The notes: generated by a model from the letters alone, not told the origin. A DNA stretch of 64,000 nucleotides from Monodelphis domestica (GCF_027887165.1 NC_077230.1:22699200-22763199); one strand, 5' to 3'. Shown: positions 1 to 10,480, counted from the first letter of the stretch. Numbers and translations: made by a program.

Positions 1-26
1 GTCTAGGGAAACAAACATGTAATTTT

Positions 27-332
27 CTTTTTTTAATAATATTTTATTTTTCCTCAATTACATTTTAAAACATTTTTATCATATCTTTTTTTAGTTTGAA
101 TTCCAAATTATCTCCTTCCTTCCCATCCTTCATCCTCCCTCCCACCCTTCTCCCTCCCTTTAGATGGAAAGCAATCTGACAAAGATTTTACATATACAAT
201 CATGTGAAACATTTTATATGAGATCTAAAAAAAAAAAGGAAAAAGGCACATTTTGGTCTACATTCAGACTTCACTATTTCTTTCTGTGAAGATAGATGTC
301 ATTTTTTATCATGTATCTCTGGGATTGTCTTG
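27..332 (-). mobile_element. L1 3' end, part 1 (split by a younger LINE)
   Basis: This is the reverse complement of a marsupial-type L1 3' end. A T-rich start (the poly-A tail read backwards) is followed by a pyrimidine-rich block and then by the AT-rich 3' untranslated part. It resumes without loss at 2842, so one older L1 was split by the LINE at 343-2831. The family assignment is from recall of the marsupial L1 consensus. Several other copies in this window share the same order of motifs. Confidence 0.85.
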
Positions 333-342
333 GATCATTGTA
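333..342. repeat. target-site duplication, left copy
   Basis: GATCATTGTA here is repeated exactly at 2832-2841. Joining the flanks at this 10-mer restores a continuous L1 sequence, which fixes both ends of the inserted LINE. Confidence 0.9.
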
Positions 343-2831
343 GTAGTAGTAGTAGTCTCTAAGTGATCGAGAATGACTATTGTCTTTGTGCAGTTTCATC
401 TACGGTGTACCCTCATGTGGCTTTGAAGTCCAAAGGCTGAGGCACACAGTCTGTGGCACATGGGGCCTGGGACGCCAGTTGTTATGGGAGGTGCGGTTGT
501 GGCCTGGTGTCGGCGTTCACGCGCAGCGGCAAGACGTCGACGTCGCTCATCTTCAAAGGTGGTGGCGGCATGGTGAATGTGGGTTCGCCAGCTGCTTCTA
601 ACAGAGGCAGCGAGTTCTAGTTGCTTTGGTGTCATGCCAGCCCACTTCAAGTTTGACTTTAGCTGATCCTTCAATCTTTTCTTTGGTCGGCCTTGTTTCC
701 TGAGTCCAGCTGACAGTTCACCATAGAATAGCTGTCTTGGTATTCGCTGTGGGTCCATGCGGGTGACGTGTCCAGACCATCGTAGCTGGGTTTTGAGGAC
801 CAGGACTTCGATGCTGGTGGAGTTGGCTCTGTCAAGGACTTCCTGGTTGGTGATTCGGTCCTGCCATCGGATCCTCATGATTGACCGGAGGGAGCGTTGG
901 TGGAATTGCTCCAGCTGTTTCATGTGCTTCCGGTACAGTGCCCATGTCTCGCAACCGTACAGGAGCGAGCTGAGGACCACTGCGTTGTACACTTTGAGCT
1001 TCGTCGCAGTGCTTACACTGCTGTGTTGGAGGACTTTGGAGCGCAGCCGCCCAAGTGCCTGGCTGGCCTTTTGGATCCTGGCATTGATCTCGTGGTCTAG
1101 GGACCCGTCGTTGGCGATGGTGCTTCCCAGGTACTTGAAAGTGTTGACGTTAGAAAGCTGCGTGCCATCGATTGTAATGCACGGCTGGTTCGTTGGCCTC
1201 CCTGGTGCAGGTTGGAACAGCACCTCTGTTTTGCTGAGGCTCATAGTCAGGCCAAACAGTTTTGTTGCGGTGGAGAACCTGTCCACAATGGTTTGGAGAT
1301 GATTTTCTGGGTGGGCCATGAGAGCACAGTCATCTGTGAAGAGAGCTTCCAGGATGAGTCTCTCTGTTGTCTTTGTTTTTGCAGTCAGGTGGCAAAGATC
1401 GAATAGTGAGCCATCCAGTCGGTATTTGATGTAGACACCCAGGTCTAGATCCATCACAGCGTGCCATAATACTTGGGTGAAAAATAGGTTGAATAGTACC
1501 AGAGAGAGGACACAGCCTTGTTTTACGCCATTGGAGATGTTGAAGCGATCGGAAGTCTCTCCACCAGATAAGACTTCCCCTGTCATGTCGACATGAAAGA
1601 GCTGGATCAGTTTGACGAATTTTGCTGGGCAACCGAGCTTGCTGAGGATCACCCACAATGCATCCCTGTTCACTGTGTCGAACGCCTTTGTCAGGTCTAT
1701 GAAGATAATGTAGAGACTCAGGTTCTGCTCAAGGCATTTTTCCTGCATTTGCCTCACCGTGAAGACCATGTTGATGGTGCCGCGATCTGGCCGGAAGTCA
1801 CATTGTGATTCAGGCAGGTTCTGCTCTGAAACAGATGACAGGAGTCTGTTGAGTATAACATGGAAGAGGATCTTTCTGGCAGTGGAGAGTAGTGAGATGC
1901 CTCTGTAGTTGTCTCAGGCTGCTCATGAGCCTTTGTTCTTGTATAGGGCTACCATGGAGGCATCTCTGAGTTCTGGGGGCATGTCTTCCTCTTCCCATAT
2001 GCTGGTCAGCACTATGTGGAATGCCTGGAGCACCTTTCCATTTAAGACCTTGTACACCTCGGTTGGGATCCCGTCTTTACCGGGTACCTTGCCTGCACTC
2101 ATTTGTTTAATAGCTTTTTGGACTTCCTCTAGTGAAGGAGGAACATCAAGTTGTTCAATGGAGCGGTTTTGGGGGATCTGGTCAAGGGCGCTTTGGTCAA
2201 CTGAAGAGGGTCGGTTGAGAAGCTGACTGAAGTGTTCTTTCCACCTGTTGCTGATGCCTTTTTTATCTTTTATGAGAGTGTCACCGTCAGAGGATAGCAA
2301 GGGAGTGGTGGTGGGTGTTAATGGCCCATAGACAGTCTTGAGGGCTCTGAAAAATTGTTTGTAGTTTTTCATACCAGCAAATTGCTGGATTTCTTCTGCT
2401 TTTTTTCCCCCACCATCGGTCTTGCATCTTCCTGATCTCACGCTGCGCCGTGGCTTGGAGAGACTTGAATCTGTCCTTTTTAGGAGCAGAGATTGGGTTA
2501 TTTTGCCACTCCATAAAGGCTTTGTTCTTCTTGCTCAATAGGTCTTCAATAGCAGTGTTGTTCTCGTCGAACCAGTCCTGGTGGTTGCGTTGTTTTGGGC
2601 CTAGGACTGCCTTTGATGTTTCCTTCACTGCGTCTCTGAACTGGTTCCATTTCTCAGTTGAGTTTCCAGTGAGTGGTCCCTTGGCAGACAGCTTGTTGTC
2701 CAGGCAGGACCGGAATGTTTGCAAATAAGATGGATCTCTAAGATGACTCATGTTGTAAAATGTGCGAACTGTCTGGGCGCGTTTTGGATGGCGAGGCGCA
2801 ATGCACATTTGAAGAGTCGCTCTAACCAATC
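343..2831 (-). mobile_element. 5'-truncated non-LTR retrotransposon, CpG-rich
   Basis: A LINE of about 2.5 kb on the minus strand. Reading 5' to 3' on that strand it has a linker region, a reverse transcriptase, a long C-terminal domain and a half-broken zinc-finger-like end. It then ends in a short (CTA)n tail, seen as five TAG units near 343-357. The endonuclease that should precede the linker is absent, so the copy is 5' truncated. A perfect 10-bp target duplication flanks it. It is much richer in GC and CpG than the surrounding DNA, which suggests a recent or unusual origin. It is not L1: the RT motif block NGVKQGCVLS and the C-terminal domain differ. I could not settle whether it belongs to an RTE-, Nimb- or other APE-type clade. 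Confidence 0.9.
396..2831 (-). pseudogene. LINE ORF2-like reverse transcriptase, broken
   Basis: The reading frame of the LINE at 343-2831. The linker is read in one frame down to about 2410. The frame then shifts in a G/A homopolymer (plus strand T and C runs, 2399-2412), and the rest lies in the second frame. That frame has two TGA stops close together, at 1923-1925 and 1914-1916, and then stays open for 457 codons after the methionine at 1769. In this last part the RT motif A (D..K.FD) is at residues 25-31, motif B NGVKQGCVLS is at 80-89, and the catalytic box is FTDD at 144-147. FADD is usual for such elements, so the alanine is changed. The C-terminus ends in a C2H2-like finger (MCHRLC...HMRVH) whose first cysteine appears to be glycine. 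With no endonuclease, one frameshift and two stops, this copy cannot move by itself. The RT identity is firm; the clade is open. Confidence 0.88.
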
Positions 2832-2841
2832 GATCATTGTA
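2832..2841. repeat. target-site duplication, right copy
   Basis: Exact repeat of the 10-mer at 333-342. It marks the truncated 5' end of the LINE. Confidence 0.9.
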
Positions 2842-3453
2842 CACTATGTATAACTAGGTCATTCACAATTGTTCATTGAAAGATATTGCTCTTACTTTGT
2901 ACAATATTCTGATTATATTCTCTTCAACTTTGCATCAGTTCATGTAATTCTTTCCAGGTTTTTCCAAAGTCATCCTGCTTGTACAATAGTATTCCATTAT
3001 ACTCATATACCATAATTTATGTAGCCATTCTCCAACTGATGGACAACCCCTTAATTTCTAGTTCTTTGCTAACACAAAAAGAGCTGCTATAAATATTTTT
3101 GTACAAATGGGATTTTCCCTTAAAAAAAATCTCTTTGGAATACAGACCTAGTAGTAGCATTGCTAGAACAAATGATACACATGGTATTTTTAGCCCTTTG
3201 GGCATAGTTCCAGTTGTGCTCCAGAATAATTGTATCAGATCACAATTCCACCAGAAGTGCATTAGTGTCCGATTTTTCCCATATCTCTTCCAATAGTTAT
3301 CATTTTCCTTTTTCTGTCATATTGGCCAATATAATAGGTATGAGGTGGTTTCTCAGAGTTGTTTTCATCTGAGTTTCTCTAATCAAGTGATTTCAAGCAG
3401 TATTTCATATGACTATAGGTGGTTTTGATTTCTTCATCTTCAAATTGCCAATG
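2842..3453 (-). mobile_element. L1 3' end, part 2
   Basis: Continuation of the L1 begun at 27. The minus strand encodes a decayed version of the L1 ORF2 C-terminus. Typical landmarks are CCAAAGAGAT (as CTCTTTGGAATACAGACC on plus) and the stretch around AAAAAGAGCTGCTATAAATA. It ends where a second L1 piece in the opposite orientation begins. Confidence 0.85.
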
Positions 3454-3990
3454 GGTCATTTTCAGAAGAAGAAATACAAATAAACTTATGGGAAAAGTGA
3501 TCTAAGTAATTAAAAATTACAAACAAAAAATGCAAATAGAAGTAACTGAAGAAGTAACCATCTTGAACCTCTCAAATTGGCAAAATTGACAAAAAAGAAA
3601 ATAATAAATGTTGGAAGGGCTATAGAGAACCAGGTATATTTATTTATTGATGACAGGGTTATAAATGTTCAATTGTTCTGGAAAGCAAGTTGGAACTATG
3701 CCCCAAAAGTTGCTAAATAGTGCATATTCCTATACCCCAAAAAGATTTTAAAAGTTGACCAAGGTTGAAGAATGGCACCCACCTCCTGACAAAAACAATG
3801 GTAATGGATCCAAGATAAAGAATGAGTCATATATTTTTACATAGTCAATATAGGAATTTATTTTGCCTGCCTGTGAATATTCATTACAAGAGTTTAGGGT
3901 CCCCACCTCCACCCTTTTTTCAGTGGGTAAAAGAGGTAGGGAGAGAAAAGAAATTCTTATTAGTTGAAAAGAATAAAATTTTATACAAAA
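3454..3990 (+). mobile_element. L1 3' end in inverted orientation
   Basis: This is a plus-strand L1 piece. It starts in the part matching TTTTCAGAAGAAGAAAT, passes AATAAATGTTGGAAGGG and the GGAACTATGCCCCAAA segment, and ends in an A-rich tail near 3970-3990. Its first 300 bases overlap, in L1 coordinates, the end of the minus-strand L1 before it. The two are therefore an inverted repeat and not a simple twin-priming inversion. The last part (3775-3985) looks like the untranslated tail of another L1 subfamily. Confidence 0.7.
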
Positions 3991-4305
3991 AAGGAGACAG
4001 ACTTGATCCCTTACTGCCCTCAAAATCCTGTCACCTACAGCACAGACCTCTTTTGTGTATATATGATCTAGTTTTTTCCATCTTTATTTCCTTTAGAGTC
4101 ATTTTTACTTCCTCATGAAGTGCATTAAGGACCATAAAGTGAGAATCTAAATGTGGTGTTTCTATTGTCACTGATGAAAAAAAAATTGACTGCTATAGAA
4201 ATAGCAACTGATTTCCTGTCCCTCCCATTTTTGCTTGTTCTTTTCCTTCTAGTTTTACTCTTAATTCTGTTGTGATAATCTAGGTTAATTGGATTTTATA
4301 TCCAG
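3991..4305. other. unassigned stretch
   Basis: AT-rich DNA with short A runs. I recognise no repeat, gene or RNA here. Confidence 0.5.
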
Positions 4306-4664
4306 ATTTCTTCAAACTTATAAAAACAATATTTAACATTAGTTTTCTAAAATTCTGAGTTCCAAATTCTCTCCCTTCTTCCCTGCCTTCCCCCTTCCCT
4401 CAGACAGTAAGCAATTTGATATAGATTATAAATGGGAAATCATGCAAAATATATGTTATATTAGTCATATTGAGGAAGAAGATGCATACCCTCCTCCCAA
4501 AAAAACCACATCATGAAGAAAATAGAGTAATAAATAGTGTGTTTCCATCTACATTCAGATTCCATCAGTTCTTTCTCTAGAGCATTTTTCATCATAAGTC
4601 CTTCAGAATTGTCTTGGATCATTGTATTGCTGAGAATATCAGCTAAGTTCTTTTCAACATGACT
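4306..4664 (-). mobile_element. L1 3' end
   Basis: Same order of landmarks as the L1 at 27-332: a pyrimidine block (4370-4400), GCAATTTGATATAGATTA, the segment before TCTTTCTCTAGAGC, and ATTGTCTTGGATCATTGTA. Shorter than the other copies. Confidence 0.8.
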
Positions 4665-4730
4665 TCTATGCCTGTTTTTCCTTTTGAATATTCTAAAGGC
4701 CAAGCTGAAATTCCAGAGCACTTTCTACCC
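4665..4730. repeat. 66-bp segment shared with 8022-8087
   Basis: CTTCTATGCCTGTTT, CCTTTTGAATAT and TTCCAGAGCA occur in the same order here and at 8022-8087, with about ten differences. The flanks do not match. No known family is recognised. Confidence 0.6.
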
Positions 4731-5218
4731 ATAATCTTCCCTTATCCATCCTCCTTTGAGAATAAGACTTGGTGAATGATTTTATATTCTCACTTGGTAT
4801 TGCCCTTACCTTTAATTCTCTCTTATTGGCTAGCTAGGCAAGGAGATAAAATACTTACTGCCTTAGCTGAGTTTTAGGCTATTTTGGCCTCCTTTGCCAG
4901 CAACTGTTTTATATTAGTTAAACTTTCATGAATGATAATTTCCACATCAATGTTAGTTCCTTTATCTATTTCCTATTTGGGGATTATCAAAAGTTTGTTT
5001 AAATAGATCAGGTAAGAGCTGTTTTAATTGCTAACCATAGCTTCTCATCTTTATCCTTTATTCTAAATTGGTGCTGATTTTAATCTTTGCACTAATCATC
5101 AGATTAGTGTACAGTTGTACAAAGACAGTCAACTCAGAAGCCTGCTGATTCTGGTCTTTTAAGATTATAACCAGTTTCACTTTTGGTGATATTATTCAGT
5201 ACTTGCCATATTCTGCAT
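4731..5218. other. unassigned stretch
   Basis: AT-rich, no recognisable repeat, RNA or exon. Confidence 0.5.
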
Positions 5219-5226
5219 CTTATGAC

Positions 5227-5435
5227 TGCTTTTTTAAAAAAATATATATAAACCCTTATTTTCTGTCTTGGAACCAAGTATTGGTTCCAAGGCAGAAGAG
5301 TGGTAAGGGCTAGGCAATGGGGGTCAAATGACTTGCCCAGGGTCACACAGCTGGGAAGTGTTTGAGGCCAGATTTGAACCTAGGACCTCCCATCTCTAGG
5401 CCTGGCCCTCAATCCACTGAGCTATCCAGCTTCCC
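5227..5435 (-). mobile_element. tRNA-derived SINE with RTE-like tail
   Basis: First of seventeen copies of the marsupial SINE often named SINE1_Mdo or WALLSI-like (names from memory). The head holds a pol III A box (TAGCTCAGTGG) and B box (GGTTCAAATC), here read on the minus strand. The body holds CCCTGGGCAAGTCACTTAA, and the tail is GACTCCAAGA-GGAAGGTAAGGGTTT followed by A. The 8-bp target duplication CTTATGAC lies at 5219-5226 and 5436-5443. Confidence 0.92.
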
Positions 5436-5814
5436 CTTATGACCCCTTTCTTAAAGAAAGAATTCATAATACATAGGTGTGAGAATTCTTCACAGTCTAT
5501 AAAATTTTGTGCCCTTTGTTCCATAAATCATACTTTTTTACATTAAAATTTTCTTTTTTGTTATTAATTTAATAATTATCAACATTTAAACATTTCAATA
5601 TATGAAGAGGAAAAATATTTTATATGAAATCATAAACTTTTGCTTAATCTCTCTGAGCCTCAACTCTAAGATTATAAATTATGGGCAGGTTTCGATCTGT
5701 ACTGGTGGAAGGTATTCCCACACCCATGAAATCCCAGGTCATTTGAGTATTAAAATGTTCATCATTGGAATTTTTCCTAAAATAAAACAAGAGCAAATTC
5801 ATTCAACCATTTGA

Positions 5815-5927
5815 CAAACATTTATTAAGGATCTTTTTAGTGAAAATAATTTTATTTGAATTAGAAATAGGTTGAAATAGAAATATTGACTAAATTCTGG
5901 AGTATGCAAGGAGAAATAAAGACATTG
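5815..5927 (+). repeat. old interspersed repeat (ACATTTATTAAG type), part 1
   Basis: Same family as 10283-10480: AACATTTATTAAGG, then AAATTCTGGAGTA. It is split by the LTR at 5928-6866 and resumes at 6871. The family is a common long marsupial repeat whose name I cannot give. Confidence 0.7.
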
Positions 5928-6866
5928 TGTTACAGACAAAAGAGTGGTTGCCATAAACTGTGACCACGAAAATATGGGTTCAAGACTTTGAATTGCCAAA
6001 AGCATAAAGATAATTTTTAGTGTCTTGATTTAAATAAAAAATAAGTGGTCGCCATGGGAAAAATTCCCAAATATGAAATACCCAAGTCAGCTGGGTTTTA
6101 TGGAGATTTTAATTAATACAAATGAAGGAATTAAAGAAAGGGAGAGAGACAGAGTAAGAGGAAATAATAGGAAGGCTAGGGTCTAGGCCAATGGCCTAGG
6201 CCTTTTCTTTTAAGAGAGAAAACTAAGTCAGTCTTTAAGCAATCACCACAAGATTGTCCCAAGCAAAACTCTAGTGTTCAGAGAGACCCTCCAGTTCAGC
6301 TCCTGAGCACAACTAAGTTCAGCCACCGAGAGAACTCCAATTCAGCTTCCTAAGCTGAACTAAGTGCAGAGGCCTCTGACCTCCTTTTAAAGAGAATTTT
6401 CTCCTATGTCACTTCCCCTAAATTTTCACATCTACCAATCACAGTAGACATTTTCCAAAGGACTGACCATTCTTAATTCACGTCTTGTGATTCACATCAC
6501 ACCTTCTTTGGGTAAACTAAAACTTCTGAGTATTTCACACCTCTTTGCTAAGGTTGTCCCTTGTAAGTTGCCTGACCTTTTAGTGATTAATTTGACCTTC
6601 ATAGGTACTTAGCACTCTTTTGTATTAGATCTAAAAATAGACATAGCTTAAGGGCTTTTGCCTTACTATAAGTTTAAGTTAAGTACCTTTTTATTGTTCA
6701 GTAAGGAGTTTTTACAATTTTATCTTCCTTTTAAGGTATGCCTAAATATGGGTGGAGTAAGGTTAAGTTCTCAATACATTCCTGACCAAGTACTTGCATT
6801 GTTTAAATGGGGAATAGCCTTAACCAAATGTTCCAAGGTAGAGTCTGAGAAATTTTAAGATTCACA
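5928..6866 (-). mobile_element. solo LTR of an endogenous retrovirus
   Basis: This 939-bp element starts TG and ends CA (TGTTACAG...ATTCACA on plus) and is flanked by the 4-bp duplication ATTG at 5924-5927 and 6867-6870. A second copy at 55289-56235 matches over its full length. Read on the minus strand it has a TATA-like CTTTAAAAGG near 6384-6391 and a poly-A-signal-like ATTAAAATCTCCATAAAA near 6096-6118, so U3 is on the right. No internal viral sequence is next to it, so it is a solo LTR left by recombination. It sits inside an older repeat. Confidence 0.85.
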
Positions 6867-6870
6867 ATTG

Positions 6871-6992
6871 GCACATTTTACCCTCAAGGAATTTACACAC
6901 TGGTAGCTTTGATCTAACTTCCTTTGTTTAACAATTAATGAGAAAAGATACAATTTAAAGTGAAGATTGAAAGAAAAATAAACTCAGAGATA
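6871..6992 (+). repeat. old interspersed repeat, part 2
   Basis: Continuation of 5815-5927. CTTCCTTTGTTTAACAAT and GAAGATTGAAAGAAAAATA match 10405-10475 closely. Confidence 0.7.
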
Positions 6993-7774
6993 CACTGTTA
7001 ACTTTCTGTAGTTACCTTATAACTATTACTGAGTCCTACTTAATTTGACTCTAGTTTTCATTTTCACTCACCTACGGTATTTTTACTCACATCTCCCCTA
7101 ATCATTCTTCCTCTTTTTAATTTATTTGTAACTATCTAGTGTTGAGGTTTCTCTTCCTTAACTCTCCAGCTAAAATTAAGCTGGCAAAGATTATGAAGAG
7201 TTTACCCATTTGTGATTTTTGTCTTGTATAATGGTTTCCTCTTTTTTCCTCTTCCCAGTCATTATAGAAAAGTCCAGAGGAAAAAAGAATGTTTTAACAC
7301 TGTTCATGTGCCTGTTTTTAAAAAATTACTTCTATGCCTTTTATTTTTACATTATACTCATTTCTGAATATCTCTTTCCTTCCTCTTACCCAATGAGCAT
7401 TCCCTAGCAACAAAGATTTTTTTTTTTTAAGGAAAAAAAGCAGTTAAAAAAACCAATCAATACGCTGACCTCACCTGACATTATATGCAACATTTTATTC
7501 CCATAGTCCCCTACCTGTGCAATGAATGGAGTTATATTTTCCCAAAGCTTTTCCAGTACAAACTTGGTCATTATTCAGTTTTTTAATTTGTTACAGCCAA
7601 ATTTTGTTTTGGAAAACAGATAATGAACCACACCTTACCTCTCTTATTAGGCAACACAGTAGGTTATTTAATAAGTGCTCAATTAATTGATTGGCTGTTT
7701 GGGCTATAGATTTGGAGAAACATGGAGCCAATCAAATAAGCATTCTCCTGAGAAAAGAGTTGTCTTATAAATAA
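6993..7774. other. unassigned stretch
   Basis: AT-rich DNA with a T run at 7419-7428. No repeat, RNA or exon recognised. Confidence 0.5.
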
Positions 7775-7895
7775 GATGAGGTCTGTGGGCAATGTTGGAT
7801 TTGAAACCTATGGTCCTGTATTCAAATCAACCTGAACCTTAGTTTTTGCATCTGTAACATGACCTCTACTATCCTTTCCAATGCATACACTCTTT
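7775..7895 (+). repeat. MIR-like SINE fragment
   Basis: Weak match to the CORE-SINE body: TTCAAATC, then CCTTAGTTTTTGCATCTGTAA. Confidence 0.5.
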
Positions 7896-8021
7896 AATCT
7901 TATTATTCTTTTCTCTCTAAGGTCTTTTGCATAGAAAATCTTGAGATTATTCTTCAACTAAGACCTTTTCAATATGATTCAGCCAAATGTCTCTTAGAGA
8001 AACTGCAGCTGTTTCTGAAAA

Positions 8022-8087
8022 CTTCTATGCCTGTTTCTCCTTTTGAATATCTGAAAAGCCAAACTGAGGTTCCAGAGCAGTTTCTCA
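8022..8087. repeat. 66-bp segment shared with 4665-4730
   Basis: Second copy of the short shared segment. See 4665-4730. Confidence 0.6.
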
Positions 8088-8349
8088 CAGTGACTTCCTC
8101 ACAATGCTTCCAGAGTGGATCAGTTCTCTTGGGCACAGGTTTTGATAGGAGTGACAGCAGGACACCTAGGGAAGGGTCAGGGGTGGGCAGAAGACTGTAC
8201 CACTGAGCAGGGAAAGGGAGCCACAAAGGAGGAATGGAGAATGAGGGATGCCCAGGAAGACAAATTTCGCCTATTTTATAATTTTGCCTATGGCTGGCCC
8301 TGGTCACCAAAGCTATTTATTCTAGACCAATAAATCTTTGGGGGGTTCA
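8088..8349. other. unassigned stretch
   Basis: Moderately purine-rich, with open frames on both strands but no recognisable protein. Confidence 0.5.
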
Positions 8350-8470
8350 GAAGTCATTTGTCTAGCTCTGCTATATAGTAGTAATAATAATAATAATTAT
8401 AATAGTAGCTCATATTTTTATAGCACCAGGCAATTTATAGAGCATTTTCCTCACAGGAGCACTAGTGACT
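8350..8470 (-). repeat. MIR-like 3' end with TAA microsatellite
   Basis: A (TAA)n/(TAATAA) run at 8358-8380, then AGCTCATATTTTTATAGCACCAGGCA, which resembles the reversed end of a CORE-SINE. Confidence 0.45.
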
Positions 8471-9060
8471 TAGGATTTTGTTTTGTTTTTTAAGTGTTGT
8501 TAAGCCTTTTGTATTCTAACACAGGGCAGTACACCAACCTAAATTGTTGGAATGGGGCAGAGAGATAAATTGCTTAAAATGGCTTGGATGAATTAATGCC
8601 AAGATTGTTTACTTAGGTATAGATTTAGCCTAAAACATTTCACCTGCTAGGTGATGCATTCCTACATCCTAAAAAGGGAAAATGAATTTCTAAATGTTTA
8701 CTTGAATATGGGGAGGGAGGTTCCTCTCTATATCCAATAGGGGACCCCATCTGTCCAAAATGGGAGAAGGGAGCTTAGCACTAGAACCACAGTCTTGCCT
8801 ATATATCTTAACTGAATGAATGTCATCAGGTCAAAACTAGCTCTGATCAAAAATGCAAAATAGATGAAATTCTTGTGCCCTCCACTCCCAGGCATGATTC
8901 ATCCTTGTTTCCCCATTAGCTGTCCCGTGCCTTCCTCTTCCCTATCTGTATCAAAACTTCCTTTCAGAAAAAGCTTCAGTAGTTATTATTAATCTTTATC
9001 ATGAATTAGTTTATGCCATTCCTGGTGTTACATCTCTCAGGAATTTGTTGTTAAGTACTT
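8471..9060. other. unassigned stretch
   Basis: No repeat or gene recognised. Confidence 0.5.
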
Positions 9061-9073
9061 TGCAAAATATAAT

Positions 9074-9574
9074 TTTTTTTTGTTTCAGTAATTTCTTTTT
9101 TTTTATTTTATAGTATTTTATTTGATCATTTCCATGCATTATTCGTTAAAGACAAAGATCATTTTCTTTTCCTCCCTCCCACCCCCCCCCCCCGTAGCCG
9201 ACGCGTGATTCCACTGGATATCACATGTGTTCTTGATTTGAACCCATTTCCATGTTGTTAATATTTGCATTAGAGTGTTCGTTTAGAGTCTCTCCTCTGT
9301 CATGTCCCCTCAGTCACTGTAGTCAGGCAGTTGCTTTTCCTCGGTGTTTCTACTCCCTCAGTTTGTCCTCTGCTTATGAATGGTGTTTTTTCTGCTGGAT
9401 CCCTGCAGATTGTTCAGGGACATTACACTGCCACTAATGGAGAAGTCCATTACGTTTGATTATACCACAGTGTATTAGTCTCTGTGTACAATGTTCTCCT
9501 GGTTCTGCTCCTCTCACTCTGCATCACTTCCTGGAGGTCGTTCCAGTCTCCATGGAATTCCTCCACTTTATTAG
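9074..9574 (-). mobile_element. L1 3' end, second subfamily
   Basis: Minus-strand L1 of the subfamily with a poly-C block (9183-9194) followed by GTAGCCGACGCGTGATTCCA and the ATTCCACTGGAT segment. The 13-bp target duplication TGCAAAATATA(A/G)T lies at 9061-9073 and 9575-9587. It retains several CpG sites. Confidence 0.88.
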
Positions 9575-9587
9575 TGCAAAATATAGT

Positions 9588-10275
9588 TATAAAAATAATA
9601 GAGAAAAGCAAATCAAAATTTGAGATATCATCAAACTCATCAGATTGGCTAAAATGATAGAAGGGAAAATGATAAATGTTGGAGGGGATCTGGAAAAGGG
9701 GAAACAAATACACTGTTAGTGAAATTGTGAACTGATCCAACCATTTTGGAGAAGAGTCTGGAATTATGACTAAAGAGTTATAAAACTACATATACTCTTC
9801 GACCCAGCAATGTGGCTATTCGGTTTATTTTTTAAGGTGATCAGGGGAAAAGGAAAAAACAAACCTATATGTTCTAAAATATAGCAGCTTTCTTTATGTA
9901 ATTGGAAATTGAAGAGATATCCATAAATTGAGGAATGGCAAAACAAGCTGTAGCAAATGATTGTAATGGAATACTGCAGCGCCATCAGGAATGAAAAACA
10001 GATTAATTTTGGAAAAACATGGGAAGATCTACATGAAGTTATGAAGAGTGAAACAAGCAGAACCAAGAGAACATTATATATGGTAACAGAACTATTGTTT
10101 GAAGTACCCACCTCCAGAGAAAGAACTGATAAATAGAAACAAGGGAGACATTGTTTTATATAAACACAAATCTTTTTGTCAAATAATGCCTTCTCTAGTG
10201 CGGGGAGGGGAGGGAGGAAGGTAACTAACTGAGAATTTCAGTGTAACAAACTAATTAATTCAAAATGATAGAACA
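9588..10275 (+). mobile_element. older L1 3' end, opposite orientation
   Basis: Plus-strand L1. It starts near TAGAGAAAAGCAAATCAAAA and passes AAATGTTGGAGGGGAT, TGAACTGATCCAACCATT and CCCAGCAATGTGGCTA. It ends with the untranslated tail GGGGAGGGAGGAAGG near 10215. More diverged than its minus-strand neighbour. Confidence 0.82.
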
Positions 10276-10282
10276 AATAAAT

Positions 10283-10480
10283 TAATTCACTCAACAAACA
10301 TTTATTAAGGGTCTACTCTGAGCAATGGACTTGGTTAAATTCTGGAGTACATGGAAGGATAAATAAAACAAGACAGGATACTGTGTCCTCAAGCTAAATT
10401 CCTAATTACTTCCTTTGTTTAACAATCCTTAAGAAAAGATACAACTTAAAGAGAAGATTGAAAGAAAAATAAACTCTCTG
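10283..10480 (+). repeat. old interspersed repeat (ACATTTATTAAG type)
   Basis: Matches the two halves at 5815-5927 and 6871-6992 and serves as the uninterrupted version of that sequence. Confidence 0.7.

Noticed and set aside
757..1302. Plus-strand frames of 62-181 codons at 380-2728
   Set aside because: Shadows of the minus-strand LINE reverse transcriptase.
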